The notes under the pieces were generated by a model, which made no database searches, was not told where the DNA came from, and saw only the letters and a list, made by a program, of their open reading frames with translations. This document shows, piece after piece, positions 18,696 to 29,462 of a DNA stretch of 49,096 nucleotides. The position numbers were made by a program, and so were the translations under genes. The stretch comes from an uncultured Sphingomonas sp. (lineage in GTDB: Bacteria > Pseudomonadota > Alphaproteobacteria > Sphingomonadales > Sphingomonadaceae). Numbering within the stretch: position 1 is the stretch's first letter; every line of letters starts with the position of its first letter. Where the stretch lies: assembly GCA_913775315.1 (NCBI GenBank), contig CAJYIX010000021.1, forward strand, positions 1 to 49,096, in the 5' to 3' direction.

Positions 18696-19766
18696 ATGCC
18701 CTCGACTCGCCCCGCCCGCGGCGCCACGCAAAATCGCGAGAGCAGGCGCTTCAATCTTGCCGAGCGCGAGGATGACGGCGACTGGCTGGACGACAGGGCT
18801 GCAATCGACGGAGAGGCCGCGCCCGTGCGCACCACCGTCACCGTCGAGCACCCGCGCACGATCATCGCGCGCAACCAGTCGCCCGACGTGCCCTTCGACC
18901 GCTCGATCAACCCGTATCGCGGCTGCGAGCACGGCTGCATCTACTGCTTCGCGCGGCCAAGCCATGCGTATCACGACCTGTCGCCGGGCCTCGATTTCGA
19001 GACGCGGCTGTTCGCCAAGTCCGACGCCCCCACCCTGCTGCGCGCCGAACTGGCCAAGCCCGGCTATGTCTGTCGCCCGATCGCGTTCGGCACGAACACC
19101 GATCCCTATCAGCCGATCGAGCGCGACTGGCGGATCACGCGTGCGTGTATCGAGGTGCTGGCGGAGACGAACCATCCGATCACGATCACCACCAAGTCCG
19201 ATCGGGTGCTGCACGATCTCGACCTGATCGCGCCGATGGCCGCCAAGGGGCTGGCGGCGGTGATGATCTCGGTCACCACGCTCGACCCTAGGATCGCGAT
19301 GACGCTGGAGCCGCGCGCGGCGGCGCCGGCCCGGCGGCTGCGCGCGATCCGCGAACTGGCGGCGGCGGGGGTGCCGACTTTCGTCTCAATCTCGCCGGTC
19401 ATCCCCGCGATCACCGATCACGAGATGGAGCATATCCTCGAACTGGCGGCCAAGGCGGGCGCGCGCCGCGCCTTCTTCATCCCCGTCCGCCTGCCGCACG
19501 AGGTCGCGCCGCTGTTCCGCGCATGGCTCGACACGCATTATCCCGAGCGGGCGGGCAAGGTGATGGCGATCATCCAGTCGCTGCGCGGCGGCCGCGACAA
19601 CGACCCCGGCTTCTTTACGCGGATGCAGGGGCAGGGACCGTGGGCGGCGCTGCTTTCCACGCGCTTCCACAAGGCGTGCCGCAAATACGGGCTGGAGGGG
19701 GAGCGGATGCAGCTTCGCACCGACCTGTTCCGCCGGCCCGCGGGCGCGCAGGGCGAGTTGTTCTGA
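18696..19766 (+). CDS. PA0069-family radical SAM protein
   Basis: A 356-residue cytosolic protein with the radical SAM [4Fe-4S] motif Cys77-x3-Cys81-x2-Cys84 (YRGCEHGCIYCFARPSH) and the partial TIM-barrel strands that follow (FGTNTDPYQPIE, TITTKSDRVLHDL, MISVTTLDP). This matches the PA0069/Rv2578c group, distantly related to spore photoproduct lyase; its substrate is unknown. The N-terminus before about residue 45 is low-complexity and charged, so the true start could be slightly later. It is divergent from pckA and followed at 26 bases by the exported hydrolase gene. Confidence 0.88.
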   Translation: MPSTRPARGATQNRESRRFNLAEREDDGDWLDDRAAIDGEAAPVRTTVTVEHPRTIIARNQSPDVPFDRSINPYRGCEHGCIYCFARPSHAYHDLSPGLDFETRLFAKSDAPTLLRAELAKPGYVCRPIAFGTNTDPYQPIERDWRITRACIEVLAETNHPITITTKSDRVLHDLDLIAPMAAKGLAAVMISVTTLDPRIAMTLEPRAAAPARRLRAIRELAAAGVPTFVSISPVIPAITDHEMEHILELAAKAGARRAFFIPVRLPHEVAPLFRAWLDTHYPERAGKVMAIIQSLRGGRDNDPGFFTRMQGQGPWAALLSTRFHKACRKYGLEGERMQLRTDLFRRPAGAQGELF

Positions 19767-19792
19767 CGATGCCGGCCGGGCTAGGCAGGGAC

Positions 19793-20617
19793 ATGCTCCG
19801 CATCCTTGCCCTGCTGGCACTCGTGTCAGCCGTCCCCGCCGCCGCGCAGGCGCCGCTCAAGGTGATGACGTTCAACGTCCGCTATCCCTCGGACGGCGAT
19901 GGTCCCGACAAATGGGACAGCCGCGCCGACCGCCTGATCGCGGTGTGGAAGCGGATCGGAGCCGATGTCGTCGGCACGCAGGAACTGTTCCAGCGACAAG
20001 GCGACGCGATCGTCGCCGCCGACCCGCGCTATGCCTGGTTCGGGCGCGACCGGCGGGGCGGCCACGCCGACGAGCATATGGGCGTCTTCTATCGCCGCGA
20101 CCGGTTGAAGTTGCTCGGCCAGGGCGATTTCTGGCTCTCCGACACGCCGCAAGTGCCGGGCAGCATCAGCTGGGGGCACCCCTTTCCCCGGATGGTGACC
20201 TGGGGCCGGTTCGAGCGACTAAGGGACGGCCGCCGCTTCACCTTCGTGAACACGCATTTCCCCTATCGCGACGAAGACAACCCGGCGCGGGAGAAGGCGG
20301 CGGCGAAAGTTTCAGCGTTCGTCGCGACACTGCCGAAGGGCGAGCCGGTGGTTGTCACCGGCGACTTCAATGACGTGCCCGGCAGCGGCGCGTATCGCGT
20401 CCTGACCACCGGGCTCACCGATAGCTGGACCGCGCTGCGCAAGCCCGAGGCGGGCACGTTCCACGGCTTTACCGGCAAGGCCGATAAGAGGATCGACTGG
20501 ATCCTGACCCGCGGTTTCACCGCCAAGACGGTGGCGATCGACCGGCAGACGGTCAGCGGGCGCCACCCCTCCGACCATTTCCCGGTGATCGCGGCGCTGG
20601 GCTTCAGGCGGCCTTGA
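19793..20617 (+). CDS. Exported endonuclease/exonuclease/phosphatase-family protein
   Basis: A 274-residue protein with a Sec signal (MLRILALLALVSAVPAAAQ) and one EEP (DNase I-like) domain. Catalytic motifs are visible in order: VMTFNVRYP (Asn), VGTQELFQRQ (Glu, metal), NTHFPY (His), VVTGDFNDVPGS (Asp/Asn) and the C-terminal SDHFPVIAAL (Asp-His). These metal-dependent hydrolases cut phosphodiester or phosphate-ester bonds; the exported bacterial group includes putative nucleases, sphingomyelinase-like enzymes and phosphatases, and I cannot choose. Start at 19793 begins the signal; an in-frame ATG at 19769 would add eight residues. It overlaps the convergent ligase gene by 14 bases. Confidence 0.85.
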   Translation: MLRILALLALVSAVPAAAQAPLKVMTFNVRYPSDGDGPDKWDSRADRLIAVWKRIGADVVGTQELFQRQGDAIVAADPRYAWFGRDRRGGHADEHMGVFYRRDRLKLLGQGDFWLSDTPQVPGSISWGHPFPRMVTWGRFERLRDGRRFTFVNTHFPYRDEDNPAREKAAAKVSAFVATLPKGEPVVVTGDFNDVPGSGAYRVLTTGLTDSWTALRKPEAGTFHGFTGKADKRIDWILTRGFTAKTVAIDRQTVSGRHPSDHFPVIAALGFRRP

Positions 20618-22199
20618 GGCTGTAGTTCTTGAACCGCTCGCGCAGGGCGGTCTTGAGGAGCTTGCCCGTCGCGGTGTGCGGCAGCTCTTCGACGAAATGC
20701 ACCTCGTCGGGCAGCCACCATTTGGCGACGTGGTGGGACAGGTGCGCGATGATCGCGTCGGGGCTCACGTCCTCGCCCGGCTTCCTGACGACCAGCAGGA
20801 TCGGCCGCTCCTCCCACCGCGGGTGATGGACGCCGATCGCCGCGGCTTCGGCGACGCCCGGACAGCCGACCGCAGCGTTCTCGAGGTCGACCGAACTGAT
20901 CCATTCGCCGCCCGACTTGATGACGTCCTTGGCCCGGTCGGTGATCTGCATCGTGCCGTCGGGATGGATCATCGCCACGTCGCCGGTGTCGAAATAGCCC
21001 GCGGCATCGACGCAGCGTTCGGTCTCCTCGAAATACTGGTCGATCACCCACGGCCCGCGCACCATCAGGCGGCCCGAGCTTTCCCCGTCGCGAGGCAGGA
21101 CGTTGCCCGCGTCATCGACGATCCGCATGTCGATGCCGAACGGCGCGCGCCCCTGGCGACAGACCTGATCGACCTGTTGCTCGAAGGTCAGCTCGTCCCA
21201 GTCAGGGCTGCGCGCGCCCACAGTGCCGATCGGCGAGGTTTCGGTCATGCCCCAGGCGTGGTTGACGCGAATGCCCATCTTCATCAGCCGCTCGATCATC
21301 GACCGCGGCGCCGCCGATCCGCCGATCGTGACGAGCTGCAGATGCTCGGGCGCGGCGCCGGTCGCGTCCATATACTGGAACATCGCGAACCAGACGGTCG
21401 GCACGCCTGCCGAATGCGTCACCTTCTCCCGGTTCATCAGTTCGCACAGGATCTTGGGTTCGTTGACGCAGGAGAAGACGAGCTTCATCCCAACCATCGG
21501 CGCGGAGAAGGGGATGCCCCAGCCCACCGCATGGAACATCGGCACGATCGGCATGCCAACGGCGCGCGTCGACAGGTCGAAGACCGAAGGCTGCACCTCC
21601 GACATCGCGTGGATCAGCGAGGAGCGATGCGAATAGAGCACGCCCTTCGGATTGCCGGTCGTACCGCTGGTGTAGCAAAGCATGCACGGCTCGCGCTCGC
21701 TCCCCTCGACCCAGGCATAATCGCCGGTCTCGCGGCCGATCCAGTCCTCGAACCCTTCCTCGCCCTCGGCCGGGTCGAAGCAGATATAATGCTCGATTGA
21801 CGTCCACTGCAGCTTCATCTTCTCGACGATGGGCGCGAACATGCGGTCGTAGAGCAGCACGCGGTCGTTGGCGTGATTGGCGATGAAGGCGAGCTGGTCG
21901 GGGAAGAGCCGCGGGTTGATCGTGTGGAGGATGCCGCCCATCCCCATCGTCCCATACCAGGCGACGAGGTGGCGGGAATGGTTCATCGCCAAAGTCGCGA
22001 CGCGGTCGCCGGGCTTCAGTCCCGCCCGCTCCAGCGCCTGTGCCAGCCGCCGCGAATCGCGGCCGATCGTCGCCCAGTTCGTGCGCGTCTCGCTGCCGTC
22101 AAACCATCGCGTCACGATCTCCCGATCCGGGTATTCACGCTCGGCATGTTCGACCAGACGCGGCACGCGCAGTTCGAACTCCTGCATCTTGCCCAGCAT
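20604..22199 (-). CDS. Medium/long-chain fatty-acyl-CoA ligase (AMP-dependent synthetase)
   Basis: ANL-superfamily enzyme that activates a carboxylic acid as acyl-AMP and then forms the CoA thioester. The 531-residue protein has the P-loop-like A3 motif [17 protein letters not shown], the A5 motif [22 protein letters not shown] and [18 protein letters not shown] (A7-A8), and the C-terminal catalytic lysine in [16 protein letters not shown] (A10). It resembles alkylated medium-chain acyl-CoA ligases, but the substrate is uncertain. Start at 22199 ([10 protein letters not shown]) is supported by GGAG upstream; Met codons 4 and 17 residues earlier are possible. It lies 72 bases downstream of dnaE on the same strand. 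Confidence 0.9.
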   Translation of the reverse strand: MLGKMQEFELRVPRLVEHAEREYPDREIVTRWFDGSETRTNWATIGRDSRRLAQALERAGLKPGDRVATLAMNHSRHLVAWYGTMGMGGILHTINPRLFPDQLAFIANHANDRVLLYDRMFAPIVEKMKLQWTSIEHYICFDPAEGEEGFEDWIGRETGDYAWVEGSEREPCMLCYTSGTTGNPKGVLYSHRSSLIHAMSEVQPSVFDLSTRAVGMPIVPMFHAVGWGIPFSAPMVGMKLVFSCVNEPKILCELMNREKVTHSAGVPTVWFAMFQYMDATGAAPEHLQLVTIGGSAAPRSMIERLMKMGIRVNHAWGMTETSPIGTVGARSPDWDELTFEQQVDQVCRQGRAPFGIDMRIVDDAGNVLPRDGESSGRLMVRGPWVIDQYFEETERCVDAAGYFDTGDVAMIHPDGTMQITDRAKDVIKSGGEWISSVDLENAAVGCPGVAEAAAIGVHHPRWEERPILLVVRKPGEDVSPDAIIAHLSHHVAKWWLPDEVHFVEELPHTATGKLLKTALRERFKNYSLKAA

Positions 22200-22271
22200 C
22201 GCGCTCTCCATTTTGATCTTTGGGTATGGAGAATAGCGCCGCTTCGCCAAGCGTAAAGTGTCGAAGTTTTG

Positions 22272-25200
22272 CTAGCCCGCGAGCTGAAGTTTGGGGGCGA
22301 GCAGTTCAGCCTCTCGAACACCGGGAATGGCGCGGATGGCATCGACGCGCTCGCCGTCGATCAGGAAGTCCTCGCCCAGCGACACCTCTGCCTCGCCGCC
22401 CGGAATCGGCGTGACGATCCGCACACGCCCGCGGCCGCCACGCTCGTGTCGGAGCAGGCCAGCGAGCGGTTCGATCGCCGCGACCTCGTCGACCCAGATG
22501 GTGAGGACGAGGCGCGCGTTATTCGACAGCGTTTCGAACGGCTGGATCGTCTTGACCGTCACGCGCGCCGAATCCTCGCCCGCGCGGCGATCGAGTTCGA
22601 CCTGCATCAGGCCGCAGCCGCCCGCGCGCGCCGCCTCTTCGAGCGCGTCGGCGGTCATGTCCTCGAAACAGGTGGCGACCACCTGCCCGCTGGCGTCCGA
22701 CAGCGTCGCCATCATGTATCGCTTGCCGCGCGCGGAGGTGCGCCAGCGCGCATCCTCGACCAGCGCGGCGATCGTCGCGCCCGCGCGCGCGCCCTCGGCG
22801 ATCTGCACTTCGCCAAGCGCGGCGATCGGGCGGGCGGCGTGGACTTTGGCCAAGTGGGCGTATCGGTCGAGCGGGTGAGCGGAGAAATAGAACCCGAACG
22901 CTTCCTTCTCGGCATTGATGCGCTCGGCGAGCGTCCAGGTCGCGCTCGACGGCAGGCGGATCGGCGGCTCGCTCGCCTCGCCGTCGCCGAACAGGCCGCC
23001 CTGCCCGCTCGCCCGCCCGGCATGAATACGCTGCGCGGTGGCGAGGATCGTCTCGGCCGCGGCGTGTACGCCGGGCCGGTTGTCGTTCATCGCATCGAAC
23101 GCGCCCGCCGCCGCCAGCGTCTCGACCTGCCGCTTGTTGAGGAGGCGCGGGTCGACGCGGCGGGCGAAGTCGTCGAGGCTCTTGAACGGCCCCTTCGCCT
23201 TTCGCTCGGCCACCACCTGGTCCATCGCCCGCTCGCCCACGCCCTTCAGCGCGCCGAGGGCATAGCGGACGGCGAAACCCTCTCCATCCGGCTGCACGTC
23301 GAACTCGGCCTCGCTCGCATTGAGGTCGGCGGGCAGGCACGGGATGTTCAGCCGCTTCATGTCGTCGACAAAGATCGCCAGCTTGTCGGTGAGCGCGAGG
23401 TCGAAGCACATCGAGGCGGCGAAGAACTCGTGCGGGTAATGCGCCTTCAGCCACGCGGTCTGATAGGCGAGCAGCGCGTAGGCGGCGGCGTGGCTCTTGT
23501 TGAAGCCGTAGCCGGCGAACTTGTCGATCAAGTCGAACAGTTCGTTCGCCTTGGCCGCGGGGATCGCGTTGTGCTCGGCGCAGCCGGCGACGAAGATCGC
23601 GCGCTGCGCGTCCATCTCGGCCTTCACCTTCTTGCCCATCGCGCGGCGGAGGAGGTCCGCGCCGCCCAGCGAATAGCCCGCCAGGATCTGCGCGGCCTGC
23701 ATCACCTGTTCCTGATAGACGAAGATGCCATAGGTTTCGGACAGGATGCCTTCGAGCAGCGGGTGCGGGTAGGTCACCGCTTCCCGCCCGTTCTTGCGCG
23801 CGCCGAAGCTCGGGATGTTGTCCATCGGACCCGGGCGATAGAGCGAGACGAGCGCGATGATGTCACCGAAGTTCGACGGGCGGACGGCGGACAGCGTGCG
23901 CCGCATCCCCTCCGATTCCAGCTGGAACACGCCCACCGTGTCGCCGCGCTGGAGCAGCGCGTACGTCGCCTCGTCGTCCCAGGCGAGGCCGTCGAGGTCG
24001 ATGCTGATGTTCCGCTTGGCGAGCAGATCGACCGCCTTGCGCAGGACGCTGAGCGTCTTGAGGCCGAGAAAGTCGAACTTCACCAGGCCTGCGCCCTCGA
24101 CATATTTCATGTCGAACTGGGTGACCGGCATGTCGGAGCGCGGATCGCGATAGAGCGGGACGAGCTGCGCCAGCGGCCGGTCGCCGATCACCACGCCCGC
24201 CGCGTGCGTCGAGGAGTGGCGCGGCAACCCCTCGAGCTTCATCGCGAGGTCGAGCAGGCGGCGGACATCGTCCTCCCGCTCGTACATCTGATGCAGTTCG
24301 CTGACGCCGTTGATCGCGCGGTCGAGCGTCCAGGGGTCGGTCGGGTGATTGGGCACAAGCTTCGCGAGGCGGTCGACCTGGCCGTAGCTCATCTGAAGCA
24401 CGCGGCCGGTGTCCTTGAGCACCGCGCGCGCCTTCAGCTTTCCGAAGGTAATGATCTGCGCCACCGTGTCTTGGCCGTATTTGGCCTGCACATAACGGAT
24501 CACCTCCCCGCGCCGGGTTTCGCAAAAGTCGATGTCGAAGTCGGGCATCGACACGCGTTCGGGGTTCAGGAACCGCTCGAACAGCAGGCCCAGCCTGATC
24601 GGGTCGAGATCGGTGATGGTCAGCGCCCAGGCGACCGCCGAGCCCGCACCCGAACCACGCCCCGGCCCCACCGGAATGTCGTGATCCTTCGCCCATTTGA
24701 TGAAGTCGGCAACGATCAGGAAATAGCCCGGAAACCCCATCGCGATGATGACGTCGAGCTCGTAGTCCAGCCGCGTCCAGTAGATCGCGGTCCAGTCCTC
24801 GGCCGCCTCCAGTTCCCCGGGCGTCGGTGCGACCTGATCGGGCGCGACGTCGCCGTGGTGCGGGCGGTCCCAGCCGGGGGCCAGCTCGCGCCCCTCCAGC
24901 TCGGCGATGCGGCGCAGGCGATGCTTCAGTCCGTCGCGCGCCGTCTCGCGCAGCATCCGCGCCTCGCCCTCCCGGTCGCCCGCCAGACTGGGGAGGATCG
25001 GCTTGCGCTTCGGTGCGGCGACGGCGCAGCGCTGCGCGACGACGAGGGTATTGGCGATCGCCTCCGGCAGGTCGGCGAAATCGGCCTTCATGACAGGCGC
25101 GGGCTTGATCCACGCCTCGGGCGAGGAACGCTTGCGATCCTCCGACATGACGTAGCTCGAATGCGCGATGCACAGCATGGCGTCGTGCGCGTCGTGGAAG

Positions 25201-25835
25201 TCCGCCTCGGCGAAGCAGCTCGGATTGGTGGCGACGAGCGGCAGGTCGTTGGCATAGGCCAAATCGATCAGCGCGGGTTCCGCCGCCGTCTCGACCGCAT
25301 CGCCGCGGCGCGCGAGCTCGATGTAGAGCCGGTCGGGGAACAGATGCTGGAGCCGGTCGAGATAGGCCGCCGCCTCGCTCGCCTGCTCCTCCGCCAGCAA
25401 CCGCGTGAGGCCACCCTCACCGCCCGCGGTCAGGCAGAGGAGGCCATCGGTACGCCCTTCGAGCGCCTCCAGCGGCACATGCGCGTCGAGTTCGACCGGG
25501 CGGCCGAGATGCGCCTCCGACACCAGCACGCAGAGGTTGTCGTAGCCGCGCTCGTCCTGCGCATAGAGCGACAGCCAGTCGAGCGACGGCGCGCGGCCCT
25601 CGATCGTGCCGGGCCGGGCGACGCACAGCATCGTGCCGATGATCGGCTGCACTCCCTCGCCCTTGCAAGCGTCGGAGAAGGCCATCGCCGCATACAGGCC
25701 ATTGCGGTCGGTCAGCGCGACCGCGGGAAAGCCCAGCTTGCGCGCCTGCTTGGCGATCGCCTTCGGCTCGATCGCGCCGTCGAGCATCGTGTAGCAGGAG
25801 AAGACGCGAAGCGGGACGTAAGCGGCGTGGGACAT
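22272..25835 (-). CDS. dnaE: DNA polymerase III alpha subunit
   Basis: Replicative DNA polymerase (1187 residues). Order of domains: PHP (about 1-270), C-family polymerase core with catalytic aspartates in MPDFDIDFCETRRG, tandem HhH and OB-fold C-terminal region (ATIAALVEDARWRTSARGKR). The PHP metal motifs are altered: the usual HSxYS reads FSCYT and DHGN-like reads DRNG, so the PHP site is probably not metal-binding. The start has no clear ribosome-binding site; instead a six-base inverted repeat (25840-25854) lies five bases upstream. It follows rimO on the same strand across a REP-like element, and a perfect DnaA box lies 50 bases upstream. Confidence 0.97.
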   Translation of the reverse strand: MSHAAYVPLRVFSCYTMLDGAIEPKAIAKQARKLGFPAVALTDRNGLYAAMAFSDACKGEGVQPIIGTMLCVARPGTIEGRAPSLDWLSLYAQDERGYDNLCVLVSEAHLGRPVELDAHVPLEALEGRTDGLLCLTAGGEGGLTRLLAEEQASEAAAYLDRLQHLFPDRLYIELARRGDAVETAAEPALIDLAYANDLPLVATNPSCFAEADFHDAHDAMLCIAHSSYVMSEDRKRSSPEAWIKPAPVMKADFADLPEAIANTLVVAQRCAVAAPKRKPILPSLAGDREGEARMLRETARDGLKHRLRRIAELEGRELAPGWDRPHHGDVAPDQVAPTPGELEAAEDWTAIYWTRLDYELDVIIAMGFPGYFLIVADFIKWAKDHDIPVGPGRGSGAGSAVAWALTITDLDPIRLGLLFERFLNPERVSMPDFDIDFCETRRGEVIRYVQAKYGQDTVAQIITFGKLKARAVLKDTGRVLQMSYGQVDRLAKLVPNHPTDPWTLDRAINGVSELHQMYEREDDVRRLLDLAMKLEGLPRHSSTHAAGVVIGDRPLAQLVPLYRDPRSDMPVTQFDMKYVEGAGLVKFDFLGLKTLSVLRKAVDLLAKRNISIDLDGLAWDDEATYALLQRGDTVGVFQLESEGMRRTLSAVRPSNFGDIIALVSLYRPGPMDNIPSFGARKNGREAVTYPHPLLEGILSETYGIFVYQEQVMQAAQILAGYSLGGADLLRRAMGKKVKAEMDAQRAIFVAGCAEHNAIPAAKANELFDLIDKFAGYGFNKSHAAAYALLAYQTAWLKAHYPHEFFAASMCFDLALTDKLAIFVDDMKRLNIPCLPADLNASEAEFDVQPDGEGFAVRYALGALKGVGERAMDQVVAERKAKGPFKSLDDFARRVDPRLLNKRQVETLAAAGAFDAMNDNRPGVHAAAETILATAQRIHAGRASGQGGLFGDGEASEPPIRLPSSATWTLAERINAEKEAFGFYFSAHPLDRYAHLAKVHAARPIAALGEVQIAEGARAGATIAALVEDARWRTSARGKRYMMATLSDASGQVVATCFEDMTADALEEAARAGGCGLMQVELDRRAGEDSARVTVKTIQPFETLSNNARLVLTIWVDEVAAIEPLAGLLRHERGGRGRVRIVTPIPGGEAEVSLGEDFLIDGERVDAIRAIPGVREAELLAPKLQLAG

Positions 25836-25884
25836 GGGTTAAGGCTAGGCCTTACGGGCGGTTCGTGGAAGGCGATGGGTCAAG

Positions 25885-25893
25885 TTATCCACA
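25885..25893 (+). promoter_or_regulatory. DnaA box upstream of dnaE
   Basis: TTATCCACA, an exact match to the DnaA 9-mer consensus TTATNCACA, 50 bases before the dnaE start codon. A single box; function in dnaE control is inference. Confidence 0.45.
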
Positions 25894-25910
25894 GCAAACG
25901 ACCCACCATT

Positions 25911-26040
25911 CATCGTCATCCCGGACTTGTTCCGGGATCCACTTGCCCGCGCTATCGACGCTCGCTGCCAGCGAAGCGCTCGCCAATAACGCCCATCAAG
26001 CGCTTTGAGGTGGATCCCGGCACAAGTCCGGGGTGATCAA
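25911..26040. repeat. REP-like inverted-repeat element between rimO and dnaE
   Basis: Two roughly 27-base arms in opposite orientation (25915-25942 and 26009-26036) each hold a CCCGGACTTGTnCCGGGAT core that is itself a small hairpin (TCCCGGA/TCCGGGA, 25919-25937). They flank about 66 bases without coding potential that contain GCGAAGCGCTCGC. This is the layout of a BIME/MITE-like dispersed repeat. A shorter single copy lies at 33803-33821. No transposase is near. Confidence 0.65.
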
Positions 26041-26047
26041 CGACGAA

Positions 26048-27376
26048 TCAGACCGGCGCGCCGTACAGGTCGTGCTCGTCGGCATCCTCCACCCGTACGC
26101 GGATGATGTCGCCGACCTCGCGCCCCACGACGTCGCGCAGGAAGACCTCGCCGTCGATCTCGGGCGCGTCGGCCATCGAGCGGCCGGTCGCCCCGCCCTC
26201 CTCGTCCACGGCATCGAGGATCACGTCGATCTCGCGCCCGACCTTGGCCTGGAGCTTGGCGGCGGAAATGGCGGCGGTCCGCTCCATGATGCGGGCATAG
26301 CGTTCTTCCTTGACCGCATCGGGCACTGCGCCGTCGAGGTCGTTGGCCGCCGCACCCTCGACCGGCTCGAACCGGAAGGCGCCGACGCGGTCGAGCTGCG
26401 CCTCGTCCAGCCAGTCGAGCAGATACTCGAAGTCCGCATCGGTCTCGCCGGGGAAGCCGACGACGAAGGTCGAGCGGATGGTGATGTCGGGCGCGATCGC
26501 GCGCCACGCCTTCAGCCGCTCGAGTACCTTCGCCTCGTTCGCCGGGCGCTTCATGCGCTTCAGCACGTTGGGTGCGGCGTGCTGGAACGGAATGTCGAGA
26601 TAGGGGAGGATCAGCCCCTCGGCCATCAGCGGGATCACCTGATCGACGTGCGGGTATGGGTAGACATAGTGGAGGCGCACCCATGCCCCGAGCTGCCCCA
26701 ACTCACGCGCCAGATCGGTCATGTGCGGTACGACCTCGCGCCCCTTCCACATCCGCGGTTCCTTGCGGATATCGATGCCGTAGGCGGAGGTGTCCTGGCT
26801 GATGACCAAGAGCTCGCGCGTGCCCGCCGCGACCAGCTTCTCCGCCTCACGCAGAATCGCGTCGGGCCGCCGGCTGACGAGGTCGCCGCGCAGGCTCGGG
26901 ATGATGCAGAAGCTGCACCGGTGGTTGCAGCCCTCCGAAATCTTCAGATAGCTGTAATGGCGCGGGGTGAGCTTGAGGCCCGCCTCGGGCACCAGGTCGA
27001 CGAACGGCGACGGGATCGGCGGCGCGGCTTCGTGCACCGCCTCGACCACCTGTTCATATTCGTGCGCGCCGGTGATCGCCAGCACCTGCGGGAAGCGGGT
27101 GCGGATCGCCTCGGCTTCCCTGCCCATGCAGCCCGTCACGATGACGCGGCCGTTCTCGGCCAGCGCCTCGCCGATCGCCTCCAGCGATTCCTCCTTGGCG
27201 CTGTCGAGGAAGCCGCAGGTGTTCACGAGCACGACGTCGGCGCCGGCATAGTCCGCCGACATCCGATAGCCCTCGGATCGCAATTTGGTCAGGATACGCT
27301 CGCTGTCCACCAGGTTCTTGGGACAGCCGAGCGACACCATCCCCACCTTGGGGGATTCGGGAAGTCGCGTTGCCAT
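26048..27376 (-). CDS. rimO: Ribosomal protein S12 methylthiotransferase
   Basis: Radical SAM enzyme that methylthiolates the conserved Asp of ribosomal protein S12 (442 residues, normal length). The N-terminal UPF0004 domain carries three cluster cysteines: [25 protein letters not shown] and GCMGREAE. The radical SAM motif is [21 protein letters not shown], with the RG(D/E) and SRRPD continuation typical of RimO rather than MiaB. A C-terminal TRAM domain (about 375-442) is present. It is divergent from the aminopeptidase gene, 84 bases apart, with no strong ribosome-binding site before the ATG. Confidence 0.97.
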   Translation of the reverse strand: MATRLPESPKVGMVSLGCPKNLVDSERILTKLRSEGYRMSADYAGADVVLVNTCGFLDSAKEESLEAIGEALAENGRVIVTGCMGREAEAIRTRFPQVLAITGAHEYEQVVEAVHEAAPPIPSPFVDLVPEAGLKLTPRHYSYLKISEGCNHRCSFCIIPSLRGDLVSRRPDAILREAEKLVAAGTRELLVISQDTSAYGIDIRKEPRMWKGREVVPHMTDLARELGQLGAWVRLHYVYPYPHVDQVIPLMAEGLILPYLDIPFQHAAPNVLKRMKRPANEAKVLERLKAWRAIAPDITIRSTFVVGFPGETDADFEYLLDWLDEAQLDRVGAFRFEPVEGAAANDLDGAVPDAVKEERYARIMERTAAISAAKLQAKVGREIDVILDAVDEEGGATGRSMADAPEIDGEVFLRDVVGREVGDIIRVRVEDADEHDLYGAPV

Positions 27377-27460
27377 GATCGGGCGGGCAGATAAGGTCTT
27401 TGGGGCGAAAAAGCGAGAGGTGCTGGCGCGGGGGGCGCACAGCCCCTAGCTTCGCCGGCG

Positions 27461-28845
<1,385 letters not shown>

Positions 28846-28849
<4 letters not shown>

Positions 28850-29142
28850 CGCACTGGCTGCTTCGCTACCGCTTCGCGCCCGATTATCTCGAGCGGCGCG
28901 GGGCGTTTCGTGCCCAGCATCTGCGCTTCGCCTGGGAAGGCGCCGACGAGGGGACAATGATCCTGGGCGGCGCAGCGGGCGATCCGCCCGACGAGGGTCT
29001 GCTGGTCTTCACCACGCGCGCTGCGGCACAGGCGTTCGCGGCGGCGGACCCTTATGTGACGGAGGGGCTGGTGGCCGACTGGACGATCAAGCCCTGGGCG
29101 ACGGTGGTCGGTGCGCTGGCGGCGACGCCTGTTCGAGCTTAG
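28846..29142 (+). CDS. YciI family protein
   Basis: A 98-residue protein with the ferredoxin-like alpha/beta fold of the YciI family. Visible features are the N-terminal strand [19 protein letters not shown], the conserved histidine in [11 protein letters not shown] and the [19 protein letters not shown] segment. The biochemical role of this family is poorly defined; some members act on muconolactone-like or chlorinated aromatics. It is translationally coupled to the upstream aminopeptidase gene by an ATGA overlap and overlaps the stop of ynfA by four bases. Confidence 0.82.
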
Positions 29143-29462
29143 CCGCGCGGCGCCCAGAGGATGATCGCCGCGCCGATCAGGCAGACGGTTAGGCCGATCA
29201 GGTCCGAGCGATCCGGTCGCACGCCCTCCACCGCCCACAGCCACCCGATCGCCGCGGCGATGTAGATCCCGCCATAGGCCGCGAACCCGCGCCCGGCATG
29301 CTCCGCCTCGCTCAGCGTCAGCAGCCCCGCGAACAGGCATAGCGCGGCGACGCCCGGCGCCAGCCATAGCGCCGACCGCCCCGCTCGCGCCCATGCCCAG
29401 AAGGAGAAACACCCGCCGATTTCCGCCAGCGTTGCCAGCGCGTAGACGAAGAGCGTCGGCAT
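29139..29462 (-). CDS. YnfA (UPF0060) family inner-membrane protein
   Basis: A 107-residue protein with four predicted membrane helices. The family signature is visible: [20 protein letters not shown] at the start, [24 protein letters not shown] in the middle and [20 protein letters not shown] at the end. YnfA proteins are related to small multidrug resistance transporters and have been linked to efflux in enterics; the role here is inference. It starts at the tpiA stop (TGATG), so it is co-translated with tpiA. Confidence 0.9.
   Translation of the reverse strand: MPTLFVYALATLAEIGGCFSFWAWARAGRSALWLAPGVAALCLFAGLLTLSEAEHAGRGFAAYGGIYIAAAIGWLWAVEGVRPDRSDLIGLTVCLIGAAIILWAPRG

Noticed and set aside
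22269-26036. Open frame of over 1200 codons antisense to dnaE
   Set aside because: Low-complexity Arg/Asp/Ala/His composition and full overlap with a convincing dnaE on the other strand.
25911-26040. Inverted repeats considered as CRISPR or a transposon with terminal repeats
   Set aside because: Only two arms in opposite orientation, no spacer series, no transposase or target-site duplication seen.
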